Shown: positions 19,113 through 30,755, counted from the first letter of the stretch. The stretch is 64,000 nt of DNA from Saccharopolyspora hirsuta (GCF_008630535.1 NZ_VWPH01000009.1:1-64000); one strand, 5' to 3'. Made by a program: numbers and translations. Notes: generated by a model not told the origin, from the sequence alone.

Positions 19113-19613
19113 CTACGGCTGCCAGAACCAGTCCTGGTCGCGGACCTGCCGGTAGGCCTCGCGGCGGGTCCTCGGGTCGAGGCGCTGGATGTAGACGATG
19201 CCGTCGAGGTGGTCGGTCTCGTGCTGGAGGCAGCGCGCCATCAGGCCGCTGCCCGACACGGTGACCGGCTCGTTGTCCACGTCGACACCGCGCACCACCG
19301 CGTGCTGCGCGCGGCGGGTGTCGAACCCGAGCCCGGGCAGGGACAGGCACGCCTCGACGCCGTCCTGCGTCTTCTGGGACAGCTCCACCAGCTCCGGGTT
19401 GATCACGTAGCCGATCTCGCCGTCCACGTTGTAGCTGAACGCCCGCACCCCGACCCCGATCTGCGGCGCGGCCACCCCGGCGCGGCCGGGGGCGTCGACG
19501 GTGTCCAGCAGGTCCGCGACGATGGTGCGCAGCCGCTGGTCGAACTCGGTGACCGGTTCGGCGGCCATCCGCAGGATCGGGTCGCCGAATCGCCGGATCG
19601 GTCGGAACGCCAC
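19113..19613 (-). CDS. def: peptide deformylase
   Basis: A 166-residue Fe/Zn enzyme that removes the N-formyl group from nascent proteins. All three motifs are seen: GVAAPQIG (46-53), EACLSL (87-92, with Ala where the usual motif has Gly, and metal ligand Cys89), and QHETDHLDG (130-138, with His131, Glu132 and His135). Encoded convergent to the MATE gene and divergent from truB. Length is normal. The EACLS variant suggests one of the secondary actinobacterial deformylases rather than a strict type I consensus. Confidence 0.94.
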   Translation of the reverse strand: MAFRPIRRFGDPILRMAAEPVTEFDQRLRTIVADLLDTVDAPGRAGVAAPQIGVGVRAFSYNVDGEIGYVINPELVELSQKTQDGVEACLSLPGLGFDTRRAQHAVVRGVDVDNEPVTVSGSGLMARCLQHETDHLDGIVYIQRLDPRTRREAYRQVRDQDWFWQP

Positions 19614-19689
19614 TTCACCCTCCTAGCTCGGCCCAACCCTAGCGACCCGGGCGGTGATCGTCCGGCGAGGTCGGGGATGATGGTGCGTC

Positions 19690-20598
19690 GTGTCCGAGCA
19701 CTCCCGAAAAGCACGTCCCACCGTTCCGCCCGGCCTCCTCGTGGTCGACAAACCGGCGGGGATGACCTCGCACGACGTCGTCTCGCGGGTCCGCCGCATC
19801 ATGGGCACCCGCAAGGTCGGCCACGCCGGGACCCTCGACCCGATGGCCACCGGCGTGCTGGTGCTGGGGCTGGAACGGGCCACCAAGCTGCTCGGCCACC
19901 TGGCCCTGGACACCAAGGCCTACCTGGCCACCATCCGGCTGGGCGCCACGACCACCACCGACGACGCCGAGGGCGACGTGCTGTCCGAAGTGGACGCGTC
20001 CGCAGTGGACGAATCGGCGATCCGGGCCGGGATCGCCGAGCTCACCGGGGAGATCCAGCAGGTGCCCAGCGCGGTCAGCGCGGTGAAGGTCAACGGTCGG
20101 CGGGCCTACGAGCTGGCGCGCAGCGGCGAGGAGGTCGAGCTGGCCGCCCGGCCGGTCACGGTGTCCCGCTTCGACGTGCTGGGCCTGCGCCGCACCGAGC
20201 GCACCACCGAGCTGGACGTGCTCGTCGAGTGCTCGTCCGGCACCTACGTGCGGGCGCTGGCCCGCGACCTGGGCGCGGGCCTCGGGGTCGGCGGTCACCT
20301 GGGCGAGCTCCGCCGGACCCGGGTCGGCCCGTTCGGGCTGGCCACCGCGCGCACCCTGGAGCAGCTGGAGGCCGAGCCCGGGCTGTCGATGGGCCTCGAC
20401 GAGGCGGTGGCGACGGCCTTCCCGCGCCGCAACGTGGACTCCGCCGTCGCCCGCGCCCTCTCGCACGGCCAGCTGGTGCCCGCCGCCGGTGTCGAGGGCA
20501 CCTACGGGATGTTCGACCCGGAGGGGCGGGCGGTCGCGCTGGTCCGCGACCGCGGCCGGACCGCCAAGCCGGTGCTGGTGATCATCCCGGCGAATTGA
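19690..20598 (+). CDS. truB: tRNA pseudouridine-55 synthase
   Basis: A 302-residue TruB that makes pseudouridine 55 in the T-arm. GLLVVDKPAGMTSHDVV opens the core. The catalytic Asp is Asp50 in GHAGTLDPMATGVL, and the motif QVPSAVSAVKVNGRRAYELAR is present. The C-terminus has the short actinobacterial extension, with no PUA domain of E. coli size. Start GTG 19690. Confidence 0.97.
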   Translation: MSEHSRKARPTVPPGLLVVDKPAGMTSHDVVSRVRRIMGTRKVGHAGTLDPMATGVLVLGLERATKLLGHLALDTKAYLATIRLGATTTTDDAEGDVLSEVDASAVDESAIRAGIAELTGEIQQVPSAVSAVKVNGRRAYELARSGEEVELAARPVTVSRFDVLGLRRTERTTELDVLVECSSGTYVRALARDLGAGLGVGGHLGELRRTRVGPFGLATARTLEQLEAEPGLSMGLDEAVATAFPRRNVDSAVARALSHGQLVPAAGVEGTYGMFDPEGRAVALVRDRGRTAKPVLVIIPAN

Positions 20599-20649
20599 CC
20601 GGAACCTCCCGGCTTCGCACTCGTTTTCGGTGACCCGCGCCACAGCGCT

Positions 20650-20674
20650 GGAACCTGGTCCGGCGCGCGCCGTC
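20650..20674 (+). promoter_or_regulatory. possible ECF-sigma promoter for the DUF4232 lipoprotein
   Basis: GGAAC (20650-20654), a 16-bp spacer and CGTC (20671-20674) match the actinobacterial extracytoplasmic-function pattern GGAAC-N16-CGTC. It lies 44 bp before the lipoprotein start. This is pattern matching only; such words arise by chance in GC-rich DNA. Confidence 0.35.
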
Positions 20675-20717
20675 CCACGACCGAGTCCGAACGAACGACT
20701 GAGGAAGTGGGAGCAGC

Positions 20718-21368
20718 ATGCGCAAGCGAGTGGTCGGGGCGACCGTCGTGCTGGCGGCGGGTTTGGCGCTGAGCGGATGCGCGGCGGGCTCGGGGCAGTC
20801 GCCCGCGAGCCCGGCGGAACCGCAGGTCAACGGCCAGTCGGTCGCGGCGGGTGAGCAGACCGCGACCGGCGATCAGACCGAGACCGGCGAGCGGGCCGAG
20901 GGCTCGGGCGACAACGGGCGCTCGGACGAGGACCGGCCCTGCACCGGGCGGGACCTGACCGCGCAGTACCAGTCCGGGGAGGCGAGCCCGGCGGGCGGCG
21001 AGGGAACGCTGCTGGTGACCAAGAAGGACGCGAACGACCCCTGCGTGCTGGACCGGTACCCGGACCTCCGGGTGCTCGACGGGAACGGCCAGCCGCTGTC
21101 GACGACCGTCCAGCACACCCTCGAACCGGCGCCGTCCCGCGTGCCGATGCCGGGCCCGGCCTACGACCAGGCGGTGCTGTCGCTGAAGTGGACCACCGCG
21201 GAGGGCTGCGGGTCGAGCTCGAGCCAGCTCGCGCTGAACCTCGTCGGCTCCGACGACTGGGCCGACGCTCTGCAGGTCCCTGTGAACACCGGCGAGCAGG
21301 ACGTCTTCGGTTCGCTCTGCGCCGGTTCCACCGTGGACGTCTCCGCCTTCGGCGCGGGCGTCAGCTGA
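20718..21368 (+). CDS. DUF4232 lipoprotein
   Basis: A 216-residue exported lipoprotein. The signal peptide is MRKRVVGATVVLAAGLALSG with lipobox LSGC and mature Cys21. A Glu/Thr-rich linker of about 50 residues follows, then a beta-rich domain resembling DUF4232 with paired cysteines (CTG, DPC, EGC, LCAG). It would be anchored outside the membrane; the ligand is unknown. ATG 20718 has AGGAAGTGGGAG upstream. Confidence 0.85.
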   Translation: MRKRVVGATVVLAAGLALSGCAAGSGQSPASPAEPQVNGQSVAAGEQTATGDQTETGERAEGSGDNGRSDEDRPCTGRDLTAQYQSGEASPAGGEGTLLVTKKDANDPCVLDRYPDLRVLDGNGQPLSTTVQHTLEPAPSRVPMPGPAYDQAVLSLKWTTAEGCGSSSSQLALNLVGSDDWADALQVPVNTGEQDVFGSLCAGSTVDVSAFGAGVS

Positions 21369-21489
21369 CCGCCCGGGGTCGTGAGTGCGCAACAGTGCTC
21401 CAACGCGCTTTCGCGCTCACGGCCCCGTGCCGTGCGTCGCAGCACGGGCCATGGCTTTCCGGCGCTCGGGTGGTGGAGCAGTAGGCTTC

Positions 21490-22482
21490 GTGGTCGTGCA
21501 GCGATGGCGTGGTTTGGAGCAGCTTCCCGGCGGCTGGGGGCGGTGCGTGGTCACCATCGGTGTCTTCGACGGCGTGCACCGCGGGCACCAGCAACTCATC
21601 TCGCACGCGGTGCGGCAGGCGCGGCGGCGCGGCGTGCCGTGCGTGCTGATGACCTTCGACCCGCACCCCTCGGAGGTCGTGCGCCCGGGCAGCCACCCGG
21701 CGCAGCTGACCACGCTGCGGCGGCGCGCGGAACTGGCCGAGCAGCTCGGCGTGGACGTGTTCTGCGTGCTGCCCTTCACCCGCGAGGTCTCCCGCGTGCC
21801 CGCCGAGGAGTTCGTGCACGAGGTGCTGGTCGAGAAGCTGCACGCGGCCGAGATCGTGGTGGGGGAGAACTTCACCTTCGGGCACAAGGCCGCGGGCAAC
21901 ATCGAGCTGCTGGCCAAGCTGGGCGAGCGGTTCGGCTTCGAGGTCGAGTCCGACGCCCTGGTGTCCGGCCCGGTCGAGCGGGCCGACGACCCGTCGGGCA
22001 CCTCCGTGACCTTCTCCTCGACCTACATCCGGTCGTGCATCGACGCCGGTGACGTGGTCGCCGCGGCGTCCGCGCTGGGCCGCCACCACCGGCTGGAGGG
22101 CATCGTGGTGCGCGGGGCGGGGCGCGGCGGCAAGGAGCTCGGCTTCCCCACCGCGAACCTGTCCACCCCGCCGCACGCGGCGATCCCGGCCGACGGCGTC
22201 TACGCCTGCTGGTTCACCCACCGCCACCGCGGTTCGAGCGAGCCCGGTCGCACGCTGCCCGCGGCCGTCTCGGTGGGCAGCAACCCGACGTTCTCCGGCA
22301 CCGAGCGCACCGTCGAGGCCTACGTGCTCGACGTCGACGCCGACTTCTACGGCGAGCACGTGGACCTGGACTTCGTGCGGCGGTTGCGGGCGATGGAGCG
22401 CTTCGACAGCGTCGACGCGCTGATCGAGCAGATGCACCAGGACGTCGCCGAGACCAGGCGAATCCTGGCCGCGGACGGGTGA
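21490..22482 (+). CDS. ribF: bifunctional riboflavin kinase/FAD synthetase
   Basis: A 330-residue RibF that converts riboflavin to FMN and then FAD. The N-terminal nucleotidyltransferase has VTIGVFDGVHRGHQQLI (GxFDGxHxGH) and SSTYIRSCI. The C-terminal flavokinase has GRGGKELGFPTANL and the catalytic NPTF. GTG 21490 is favoured by GGTGGAG (21472-21478); GTG 21496 is two codons inside. It follows the usual truB-ribF order, interrupted here by the DUF4232 lipoprotein gene. Confidence 0.95.
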   Translation: MVVQRWRGLEQLPGGWGRCVVTIGVFDGVHRGHQQLISHAVRQARRRGVPCVLMTFDPHPSEVVRPGSHPAQLTTLRRRAELAEQLGVDVFCVLPFTREVSRVPAEEFVHEVLVEKLHAAEIVVGENFTFGHKAAGNIELLAKLGERFGFEVESDALVSGPVERADDPSGTSVTFSSTYIRSCIDAGDVVAAASALGRHHRLEGIVVRGAGRGGKELGFPTANLSTPPHAAIPADGVYACWFTHRHRGSSEPGRTLPAAVSVGSNPTFSGTERTVEAYVLDVDADFYGEHVDLDFVRRLRAMERFDSVDALIEQMHQDVAETRRILAADG

Positions 22483-22649
22483 AACCCGGCATGTCCACTC
22501 CCCGAACGGAGCAACCGCGGCCGCTGAGCGGTCCAGGGCGCTCCGGGCATATTTCCGATTCACGTTCGCGTCTGGCCAGTGACCTGGCAGTATTCAGAGC
22601 CGGAGCGGCCAGTCGTGATCAGGTCGGTGCCGAGATTGGGGGAGCGAAG

Positions 22650-23132
22650 GTGGCGGAGAGCAGCAACGTCCAGCGGAACCTTGCCCTGCAGCGGCAGTGG
22701 TACGGCGAACCGCTGGGCGACCGGGTCCGCCGCCTGGTCGTCGCGTTCCGCATCTCGCAGGCGCAGCTCGCCGACGTGCTCGGCATCAGCGCGCCGATGC
22801 TCAGCCAGGTGATGAGCGGCCGCCGCGCCAAGATCGGCAACCCGCAGGTGCTGGCCCGGCTGGTGATGCTGGAGCGCAAGGTGCTCATCCCCGGCGTCGC
22901 CTCCGGCGAACCCGACGCGATCAAGCAGGCGCTGGAGGACGTCCGGCAGTCCCAGCCGTCGGTGGGTCGGGACAACCTGCCGGTCAAGCACGCCGCCAAC
23001 GGCGAGGAGGCGGCCTGGCCGGTGCTGCGCGAGGTGGCCAAGCCGAACGAGCTGGAGGCCGCGGCGTCCATCCTCGAAGGCCGCTACCCGGGCCTGGCCG
23101 GACTGCTCCGCCGAGCCGCCAACGGCGACTGA
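22650..23132 (+). CDS. small helix-turn-helix DNA-binding protein
   Basis: A 160-residue regulator. An XRE-like helix-turn-helix is clear at about 27-60: VVAFRISQAQLADVLGISA, then PMLSQVMSGRRAKIG. The C-terminal half is helical without a recognised ligand domain. GTG 22650 is preferred because GGGGGAG lies just upstream and the family similarity starts here; the frame is open for 57 more codons. Targets are unknown. A dispersed stem-loop follows the stop. Confidence 0.85.
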   Translation: MAESSNVQRNLALQRQWYGEPLGDRVRRLVVAFRISQAQLADVLGISAPMLSQVMSGRRAKIGNPQVLARLVMLERKVLIPGVASGEPDAIKQALEDVRQSQPSVGRDNLPVKHAANGEEAAWPVLREVAKPNELEAAASILEGRYPGLAGLLRRAANGD

Positions 23133-23136
23133 CCCC

Positions 23137-23178
23137 CGTGCGCGGCGATGGTCGCAAGAGCCACCACCGCCGCGCACG
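23137..23178 (+). terminator. dispersed stem-loop, copy 2
   Basis: Arms 23137-23154 and 23161-23178 form a long stem with a few mismatches around the loop CAAGAG, 4 bp after the HTH gene stop. Same element as at 8698 and 61219. Confidence 0.75.
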
Positions 23179-23193
23179 ACGTACCTTGGGCGG

Positions 23194-23751
23194 ATGCGCC
23201 TGTTCACCGCGTTGTGGCCGTCTGGGGAGGCGGTGCGGCACCTGTCCGCCGCCGTCGACCGGCTGGACCGGGAGCGGTTGGCCGCGGCGACGGCCGGGCT
23301 GCGGAAGTTCCGGTTCAGCGCGCCCGACCGCTGGCACCTGACGCTGTGCTTCCACGGCGACGACGCCGACCAGGACGAGGTCACCGAGCGGCTGGACCGC
23401 CGCGTCGCCCGGCTGCTGACCACCGACCCCGCACCGCCGCGCCTGCGCCTGGCCGGGAGCGGGACGTTCCGCGGCGTGCTGTGGATCGGCGTCGAACCGG
23501 CCACCGATGACGACGACCGGGCGCTGCGCGCGGCCGGGGGCGACCCGCACGGCTACCGAGCGCACCTCACCATCGCGCGCTGGGCCTCCGGCCGCGGCGA
23601 CCGGGAACTGCTGCCCGGCCTGTTCACCGGCTACGCGGGCCCCTGGTGGGAGTCGCGGGAACTCACCGTGGTGCGCAGTGACCTGCGGGAAGGCGGTCCG
23701 GCGTACCGCACCGTGCACCGGGTCGGAGTGACGCGCGAGGCATCGGGCTGA
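23194..23751 (+). CDS. thpR: RNA 2',3'-cyclic phosphodiesterase (2'-5' RNA ligase family)
   Basis: A 185-residue 2H phosphoesterase. Both catalytic HxTx motifs are present, HLTL (48-51) and HLTI (124-127), with the N-terminal signature MRLFTALWPS. Members hydrolyse 2',3'-cyclic phosphate ends of RNA. Start ATG 23194, 15 nt after the preceding stem-loop. Confidence 0.92.
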   Translation: MRLFTALWPSGEAVRHLSAAVDRLDRERLAAATAGLRKFRFSAPDRWHLTLCFHGDDADQDEVTERLDRRVARLLTTDPAPPRLRLAGSGTFRGVLWIGVEPATDDDDRALRAAGGDPHGYRAHLTIARWASGRGDRELLPGLFTGYAGPWWESRELTVVRSDLREGGPAYRTVHRVGVTREASG

Positions 23752-23772
23752 CCCGGTGGGAGCAGTCCGCCC

Positions 23773-23903
23773 TGATATCCTGACCGGTGGAGCGGCTGCA
23801 GTCCGTGGTGGCCAGCTCCGGTCGGGCGGTCGAACCGCCGGACCCGTCCCCGGCCGGGCAGGCCGGGTGCAGCTGACACGGGACATCGAAGGAGAGTCAA
23901 CTC
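23773..23903 (+). promoter_or_regulatory. rpsO promoter and structured leader
   Basis: An extended -10 element TGATATCCT (23773-23781) lies about 120 nt before rpsO. The leader can form an outer ACCGG/GCTCCGGT pairing, a perfect hairpin GGCGGT-CGA-ACCGCC (23825-23839) and a second CCCGGCC-N5-GGCCGGG (23849-23867). S15 mRNAs are autoregulated through leader structures in several phyla, so this is a fair candidate for S15 binding, but no known motif was confirmed here. Confidence 0.45.
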
Positions 23904-24173
23904 GTGGCGTTGTCCACTGCAGAGAAGAAGCAGATCCTGGCCGAGTACGGCCTCAAGGAGGGCGACACCGGTTCGCCGGAGGCCCAGGTGGCCCTGCTGA
24001 CCAAGCGGATCACCGGGCTGACCGAGCACCTCAAGCAGCACAAGCACGACCACCACTCGCGTCGTGGCCTGCTGCTGATGGTCGGTCGTCGCCGCCGCCT
24101 GCTCAACTACCTGACCAAGGTGGACATCGAGCGCTACCGTTCGCTGATCAAGCGACTCGGCCTGCGCCGTTGA
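23904..24173 (+). CDS. rpsO: 30S ribosomal protein S15
   Basis: An 89-residue S15, a primary 16S rRNA-binding protein. It has normal length and contains [17 protein letters not shown], the [18 protein letters not shown] signature and LLNYL. The start is GTG 23904 with AAGGAGAG upstream. It is upstream of pnp, the standard rpsO-pnp order, and is separated from it by a strong hairpin. Confidence 0.99.
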   Translation: MALSTAEKKQILAEYGLKEGDTGSPEAQVALLTKRITGLTEHLKQHKHDHHSRRGLLLMVGRRRRLLNYLTKVDIERYRSLIKRLGLRR

Positions 24174-24179
24174 CCAACG

Positions 24180-24214
24180 CCGAGGGGAGTGGCCCGCCGG
24201 GCCGCTCCCCTCGG
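24180..24214 (+). terminator. 17-bp stem-loop after rpsO
   Basis: Arms 24180-24196 and 24198-24214 pair over 17 positions with one G-T wobble, 6 nt after the rpsO stop. The apex is GGCCCG/CGGGCC. In many bacteria the rpsO-pnp interval is processed by RNase III and limits PNPase synthesis; this hairpin could be a terminator or a processing site. Confidence 0.75.
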
Positions 24215-24416
24215 TGCATGAACCGGCGCTGAGGCGCCGTTGCAACAGAAGAGCGCTCACGGTGGTACGCACTGGGCAGGCGTCCGCCGGTCCTCGGTAG
24301 TGGCTGCCGGGCAAGTCGTCTCAAGGACGTTCCCGGGGGCTTCGATCGATGGCCGGCCTCGTCGGACCACGACCCGGACGCACCTGCCGTGGGCCTCGTG
24401 AGGATGAGGAGTCATC

Positions 24417-26663
24417 TTGACCGAACCCCAGATCGACGAGGGTGTGTACGAAGCGACCGCCGTGCTGGACAACGGCGCCTTCGGCACCCGCACCGTCCGA
24501 TTCGAGACCGGACGGCTGGCCAAGCAGGCCGCGGGCAGCGTCGTCGCCTACCTCGACGACGAGACCATGCTGCTGTCGGCCACCACGGCGTCCAAGCAGC
24601 CGAAGGAGCACTTCGACTTCTTCCCGCTGACCGTCGACGTCGAGGAGCGGATGTACGCCGCGGGCCGCATCCCCGGCTCGTTCTTCCGCCGCGAGGGCCG
24701 CCCGTCCACCGACGCGATCCTGACCTGCCGGTTGATCGACCGGCCGCTGCGCCCGTCGTTCGTGGACGGCCTGCGCAACGAGGTCCAGGTCGTCGTCACC
24801 GTGATGAGCCTGGCGCCGGGCGACCTCTACGACGTGCTGGCGATCAACGCCGCGTCGGCCTCCACGCAGGCCTCCGGCCTGCCGTTCTCCGGCCCGATCG
24901 GCGGCACCCGGATGGCGCTGATCGACGGCCAGTGGGTCGCGTTCCCGACCCACGAGCAGCTGGAGCGGGCCGTGTTCGACATGGTCGTCGCGGGCCGCAT
25001 CGTCGGCGACGACGTGGCGATCATGATGGTCGAGGCCGAGGCCACCGAGAAGACCGTCGCGCTGGTCGGCGAGGGCGCGCAGGCCCCGACCGAGGAGGTC
25101 GTGGCCCAGGGCCTGGAGGCCGCCAAGCCGTTCATCCGGTCGCTGTGCGTCGCCCAGCAGCAGCTCGCGCAGGCCGCCGGCAAGGCCGCCCAGGAGTTCC
25201 CGGTGTTCCCGGCCTACGCCGAGGACGCCTTCACCGCGGTCGAGCAGGCCGTGTCCGCCGAGCTGGCCGAGGCGCTGAAGATCGGCGGCAAGCAGGAGCG
25301 GGAGAACCGGCTCGACGAGATCAAGGCGTCGGTGCTGGAGAAGGTCGGCACCGGCGAGGGCGAGCAGTTCGAGGGCCGCGAGAAGGAGCTCGGCGCCGCG
25401 TTCCGCTCGCTGACCAAGAAGCTGGTGCGGCAGCGGATCATCCGCGACCAGGTCCGCATCGACGGCCGCGGGCTGACCGACATCCGCAGCCTGTCCGCCG
25501 AGGTCGGCGTGATCCCGCGGGCGCACGGCTCGGCCCTGTTCGAGCGCGGCGAGACCCAGATCCTGGGCGTGTCCACGCTGAACATGCTGCGGCTGGAGCA
25601 GACCATCGACTCGTTGTCCCCGGAGACGACGAAGCGGTACATGCACCACTACAACTTCCCGCCCTACTCGACCGGTGAGACCGGCCGGGTCGGCAGCCCG
25701 AAGCGGCGCGAGATCGGCCACGGTGCGCTGGCCGAGCGCGCGCTGGTGCCGGTGCTGCCGTCGCGCGAGGAGTTCCCGTACGCGATCCGGCAGGTCTCCG
25801 AGGCGCTGGGCTCCAACGGCTCCACCTCGATGGGCTCGGTCTGCGCCTCGACGCTGTCCCTGCTCAACGCGGGTGTGCCGCTGAAGGCGCCGGTCGCCGG
25901 CATCGCCATGGGCCTGGTCTCCGACGAGGTCGACGGCAAGACCCACTACGTGGCGCTGACCGACATCCTCGGTGCCGAGGACGCCTTCGGCGACATGGAC
26001 TTCAAGGTCGCCGGCACGAAGGACTTCGTGACCGCCCTCCAGCTGGACACCAAGCTGGACGGCATCCCGTCCGAGGTGCTGGCCCAGGCGCTCGGCCAGG
26101 CCCGCGACGCCCGGTTCACCATCCTCGAGGTGATGGCCGAGGCGATCGGCAAGCCCGACGAGATGAGCCCGCACGCCCCGCGCGTGACCTCCATCAGCAT
26201 CCCGGTGGACAAGATCGGCGAGGTCATCGGCCCGAAGGGCAAGATGATCAACTCGATCACCGAGGAGACCGGCGCGGAGATCACCATCGAGGACGACGGC
26301 ACCATCTACGTCGGCGCCGCCGACGGCCCGTCCGCGGAGGCCGCGATCGACAAGATCAACGCCATCGCCAACCCGCAGCTGCCCAAGGTCGGCGAGCGCT
26401 TCCTGGGCACCGTGGTCAAGACCGCGGCGTTCGGCGCGTTCGTCTCGCTGCTGCCGGGCAAGGACGGCCTGGTGCACATCTCCAAGCTGGGCAACGGCAA
26501 GCGCATCGGCAAGGTCGAGGACGTGGTGAACGTCGGCGACAAGCTGCGCGTGGAGATCGCCGACATCGACAGCCGCGGCAAGATCAGCCTGGTGCTGGTC
26601 AACGACGAGGACGAGAAGTCCGAGGCCGCCGCCGAGCCGGAGGCCGAGAAGTCGGAGCAGTGA
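24417..26663 (+). CDS. pnp: polyribonucleotide nucleotidyltransferase (PNPase)
   Basis: A 748-residue phosphorolytic 3'-5' exoribonuclease. Two RNase PH-like cores are seen (first with [11 protein letters not shown], second with [11 protein letters not shown]). The second carries the catalytic region [16 protein letters not shown] ([18 protein letters not shown], about 600) and S1 ([18 protein letters not shown], about 662-735) domains follow, then an acidic tail. In actinobacteria it may also act on guanosine tetraphosphate metabolism. The start is TTG 24417 with GAGGAG upstream. The 200-bp leader has no obvious gene. Confidence 0.98.
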   Translation: MTEPQIDEGVYEATAVLDNGAFGTRTVRFETGRLAKQAAGSVVAYLDDETMLLSATTASKQPKEHFDFFPLTVDVEERMYAAGRIPGSFFRREGRPSTDAILTCRLIDRPLRPSFVDGLRNEVQVVVTVMSLAPGDLYDVLAINAASASTQASGLPFSGPIGGTRMALIDGQWVAFPTHEQLERAVFDMVVAGRIVGDDVAIMMVEAEATEKTVALVGEGAQAPTEEVVAQGLEAAKPFIRSLCVAQQQLAQAAGKAAQEFPVFPAYAEDAFTAVEQAVSAELAEALKIGGKQERENRLDEIKASVLEKVGTGEGEQFEGREKELGAAFRSLTKKLVRQRIIRDQVRIDGRGLTDIRSLSAEVGVIPRAHGSALFERGETQILGVSTLNMLRLEQTIDSLSPETTKRYMHHYNFPPYSTGETGRVGSPKRREIGHGALAERALVPVLPSREEFPYAIRQVSEALGSNGSTSMGSVCASTLSLLNAGVPLKAPVAGIAMGLVSDEVDGKTHYVALTDILGAEDAFGDMDFKVAGTKDFVTALQLDTKLDGIPSEVLAQALGQARDARFTILEVMAEAIGKPDEMSPHAPRVTSISIPVDKIGEVIGPKGKMINSITEETGAEITIEDDGTIYVGAADGPSAEAAIDKINAIANPQLPKVGERFLGTVVKTAAFGAFVSLLPGKDGLVHISKLGNGKRIGKVEDVVNVGDKLRVEIADIDSRGKISLVLVNDEDEKSEAAAEPEAEKSEQ

Positions 26664-26682
26664 TCTGCGACTGACCGTCGAT

Positions 26683-26713
26683 GCGGCCCGTCCCGGTGCG
26701 TCCGGGGCGGGCC
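26683..26713 (+). terminator. stem-loop after pnp
   Basis: Arms CGGCCCGTCCCGG (26683-26695) and its complement (26701-26713) pair over 13 bp with one wobble and a 5-nt loop, 19 nt after the pnp stop. Confidence 0.75.
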
Positions 26714-26767
26714 GTATCGTCGTGGGTGCACCACCCGACCGGATCATCCGAACACTCTCGTGGGGAC

Positions 26768-29025
<2,258 letters not shown>

Positions 29026-29026
29026 G

Positions 29027-29506
29027 TTGGCCGAGTCGAAGCAGCGCCGGTTGCTGAACCCGCGGACCTCGGCGTTCGTGGTCGCGGCCGCGCTGCTCGT
29101 CTATCTGGTGATCATGGGCGAGCGCGCCATCACGATGGTCGTCAGCGGGCAACCGGTGTTCATCGCGCTGGGCTTGGCGATCTTCGTGTTCCCGGTGCTC
29201 GGCGCGGTGCTGGTGGTGGACCAGCTGCGCTTCGGCGCGAGCACCGAGCGGCTGGCCCGGCGGCTGGACGCCGAGGGCGCGCTCCCGGACGTCTCGCACC
29301 TGCCGCTGCGCCCGTCCGGCCGCGTCGAGCGGGAGGCCGCGGACGCGTGGTTCGACGAGAAGCAGGCCGAGCTCGAAGCGGAGCCGGGGGACTGGCGCCG
29401 CTGGTTCGCCCTGGCGCAGGCCTACGACCTGGCCGGCGACCGCAACCGGGGGCGCAAGGCGATGCGCCGCGCGATCGAGATGGAACGCCAGGACCAGCCG
29501 AGCTGA
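29027..29506 (+). CDS. two-TM membrane protein with a TPR-like tail
   Basis: A 159-residue protein, not assigned to a named family. Two hydrophobic segments (AFVVAAALLVYLVIMGERA and FIALGLAIFVFPVLGAVLVV) are followed by a cytosolic helical region. Its end, WFALAQAYDLAGDRNRGRKAMRRAIEME, reads like one TPR hairpin. The TTG start lies 1 nt after the dapB stop, so coupling is likely. Homologues near dapB are common in actinobacteria, of unknown role. Confidence 0.8.
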   Translation: MAESKQRRLLNPRTSAFVVAAALLVYLVIMGERAITMVVSGQPVFIALGLAIFVFPVLGAVLVVDQLRFGASTERLARRLDAEGALPDVSHLPLRPSGRVEREAADAWFDEKQAELEAEPGDWRRWFALAQAYDLAGDRNRGRKAMRRAIEMERQDQPS

Positions 29507-29827
29507 TCAGCCGGAGACACGCCGACGGCGGGCGCGCTGGCGGCGGGTCGGCCCGCAGTAGCGCGGTGGCCGCCCGGTGGTACGTACGCGCAGCTGTGCG
29601 CTTTCGAGAGAACTCTCTGACGTCACAACCAGAACCATGGCTTTGGCTTCGCCGACGCCCCTGATCACTGTCGGGTTTCGGCATCACCGCCTGCGGTGGG
29701 TGCCGAACCGGCGCGATTTCGGGGGTGTCTTGGGGACGGGGTGTCCCCGGGGGGGCCTGGCGCTTGGTGGTGGTAGCGGGGTGGGGTTGGGGAGGAGGGG
29801 TGTCGGTTGGGTTCGGGGCTGGGTTTG

Positions 29828-29942
29828 GGTTCAAAGCGGTGGGTGGCTGGCTTGGGGTGATGCAATTTCAATCGAAATTGCGTCGTTCTCGACGGAGCCT
29901 GCGGTGGCGAGGTGGGCAATTTCAATCGAAATTGCAGTCGTC
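29828..29942 (+). repeat. two-hairpin repeat module, copy A
   Basis: GGTTCAAAGCGGT (29828-29840) is followed by hairpin 1, GCAATTTC-AATC-GAAATTGC (29862-29881). A 34-nt spacer with GTTCTCGACGGAGCCTGCGG follows, then hairpin 2, an identical 20-mer (29916-29935). The order and spacer are reproduced in inverted orientation at 30160-30290. Confidence 0.85.
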
Positions 29943-30159
29943 ACCACCCCTCGGACGGCCGTGACAGTGGTCGACCGACGGAGCCAGGACCCTGATCGCA
30001 CGGTTGTCGTCCCGGTGGTGACGTCAAAGCACGAGCCCCGCCGCCGTCCGGCCTAAGGCCCATCCCCAAGCCTCCTTCACGCCACGCGCTCTCCAGCATG
30101 TCGACGTCCTTCTGCGCGCCAGGCGACCGCTTCTCACCGCCGAAGCACAAGCTCCGGTG

Positions 30160-30290
30160 CACCCACGAACACGACGCAAGAGCCCGATTTCGCTTGAAAT
30201 CGGCCTGTCTCACCACCGCAGGTTCCGTCGAGAACGCCGATTTCAGGTGAAATCGCTGTCCCGCAAGGCGGCCACTCACCGCGTTGAACC
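30160..30290 (-). repeat. two-hairpin repeat module, copy C (inverted)
   Basis: Read on the minus strand from 30290: GGTTCAACGCGGTG, then hairpin CGATTTC-ACCT-GAAATCG (30255-30238), a 34-nt spacer, hairpin CCGATTTC-AAGC-GAAATCGG (30203-30184), then GGGCTCTTGCGTCG. The spacer shares a 28-nt core with copy A, with two differences by eye. The stem bases differ from copy A on both arms together. Confidence 0.85.
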
Positions 30291-30593
30291 TCACGCAACC
30301 ATCCCCATCCGCACTTCTCCTACCGAACCCACCTCCGATCTCCGGTGACGACCACCGCTTGCCCGACGACACCCGGCCCCGGCACCCACAGGCACGACGA
30401 AGGGCCCGAAATCGCGCGAGCGTTCGCCGCTCTCCGCGCAGCTGCGGTGCCGGGCTCCGGGCGAGCACGGTCGATGAGGGGCCAGGAGCGCGATCGCACG
30501 ACCAGAAGTCCTGGTGACGACGTCAGCGACTTCTCCCGAGATCGGCTGCGATGCCCACCGCAGGTCGCGGCGACAACGATGCCCATCTCGTGA

Positions 30594-30755
30594 GAGTTCC
30601 GCGCCCTACCCGCCAAACTGGCCGCCCCGCAACCTCTTCCGCAGGGAACCGATCTCTTCGAGCTGGGCGACGGCTGGCCGAATCCGGTGCCGCTGCGCTC
30701 CGCGAACACCTCGGAACTGGTGTTGCCGCCGGGTTTCGCGCGCGAGAAGTGTTAA
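30594..30755 (+). pseudogene. possible C-terminal coding remnant
   Basis: A 53-codon open stretch without a usable start, closed by TAA 30753-30755, translates to a protein-like tail containing LFELGDGWPNPVPL and ELVLPPGFAREKC. It looks more like real protein than the other frames here. I do not recognise the family; it could be chance. Confidence 0.2.
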
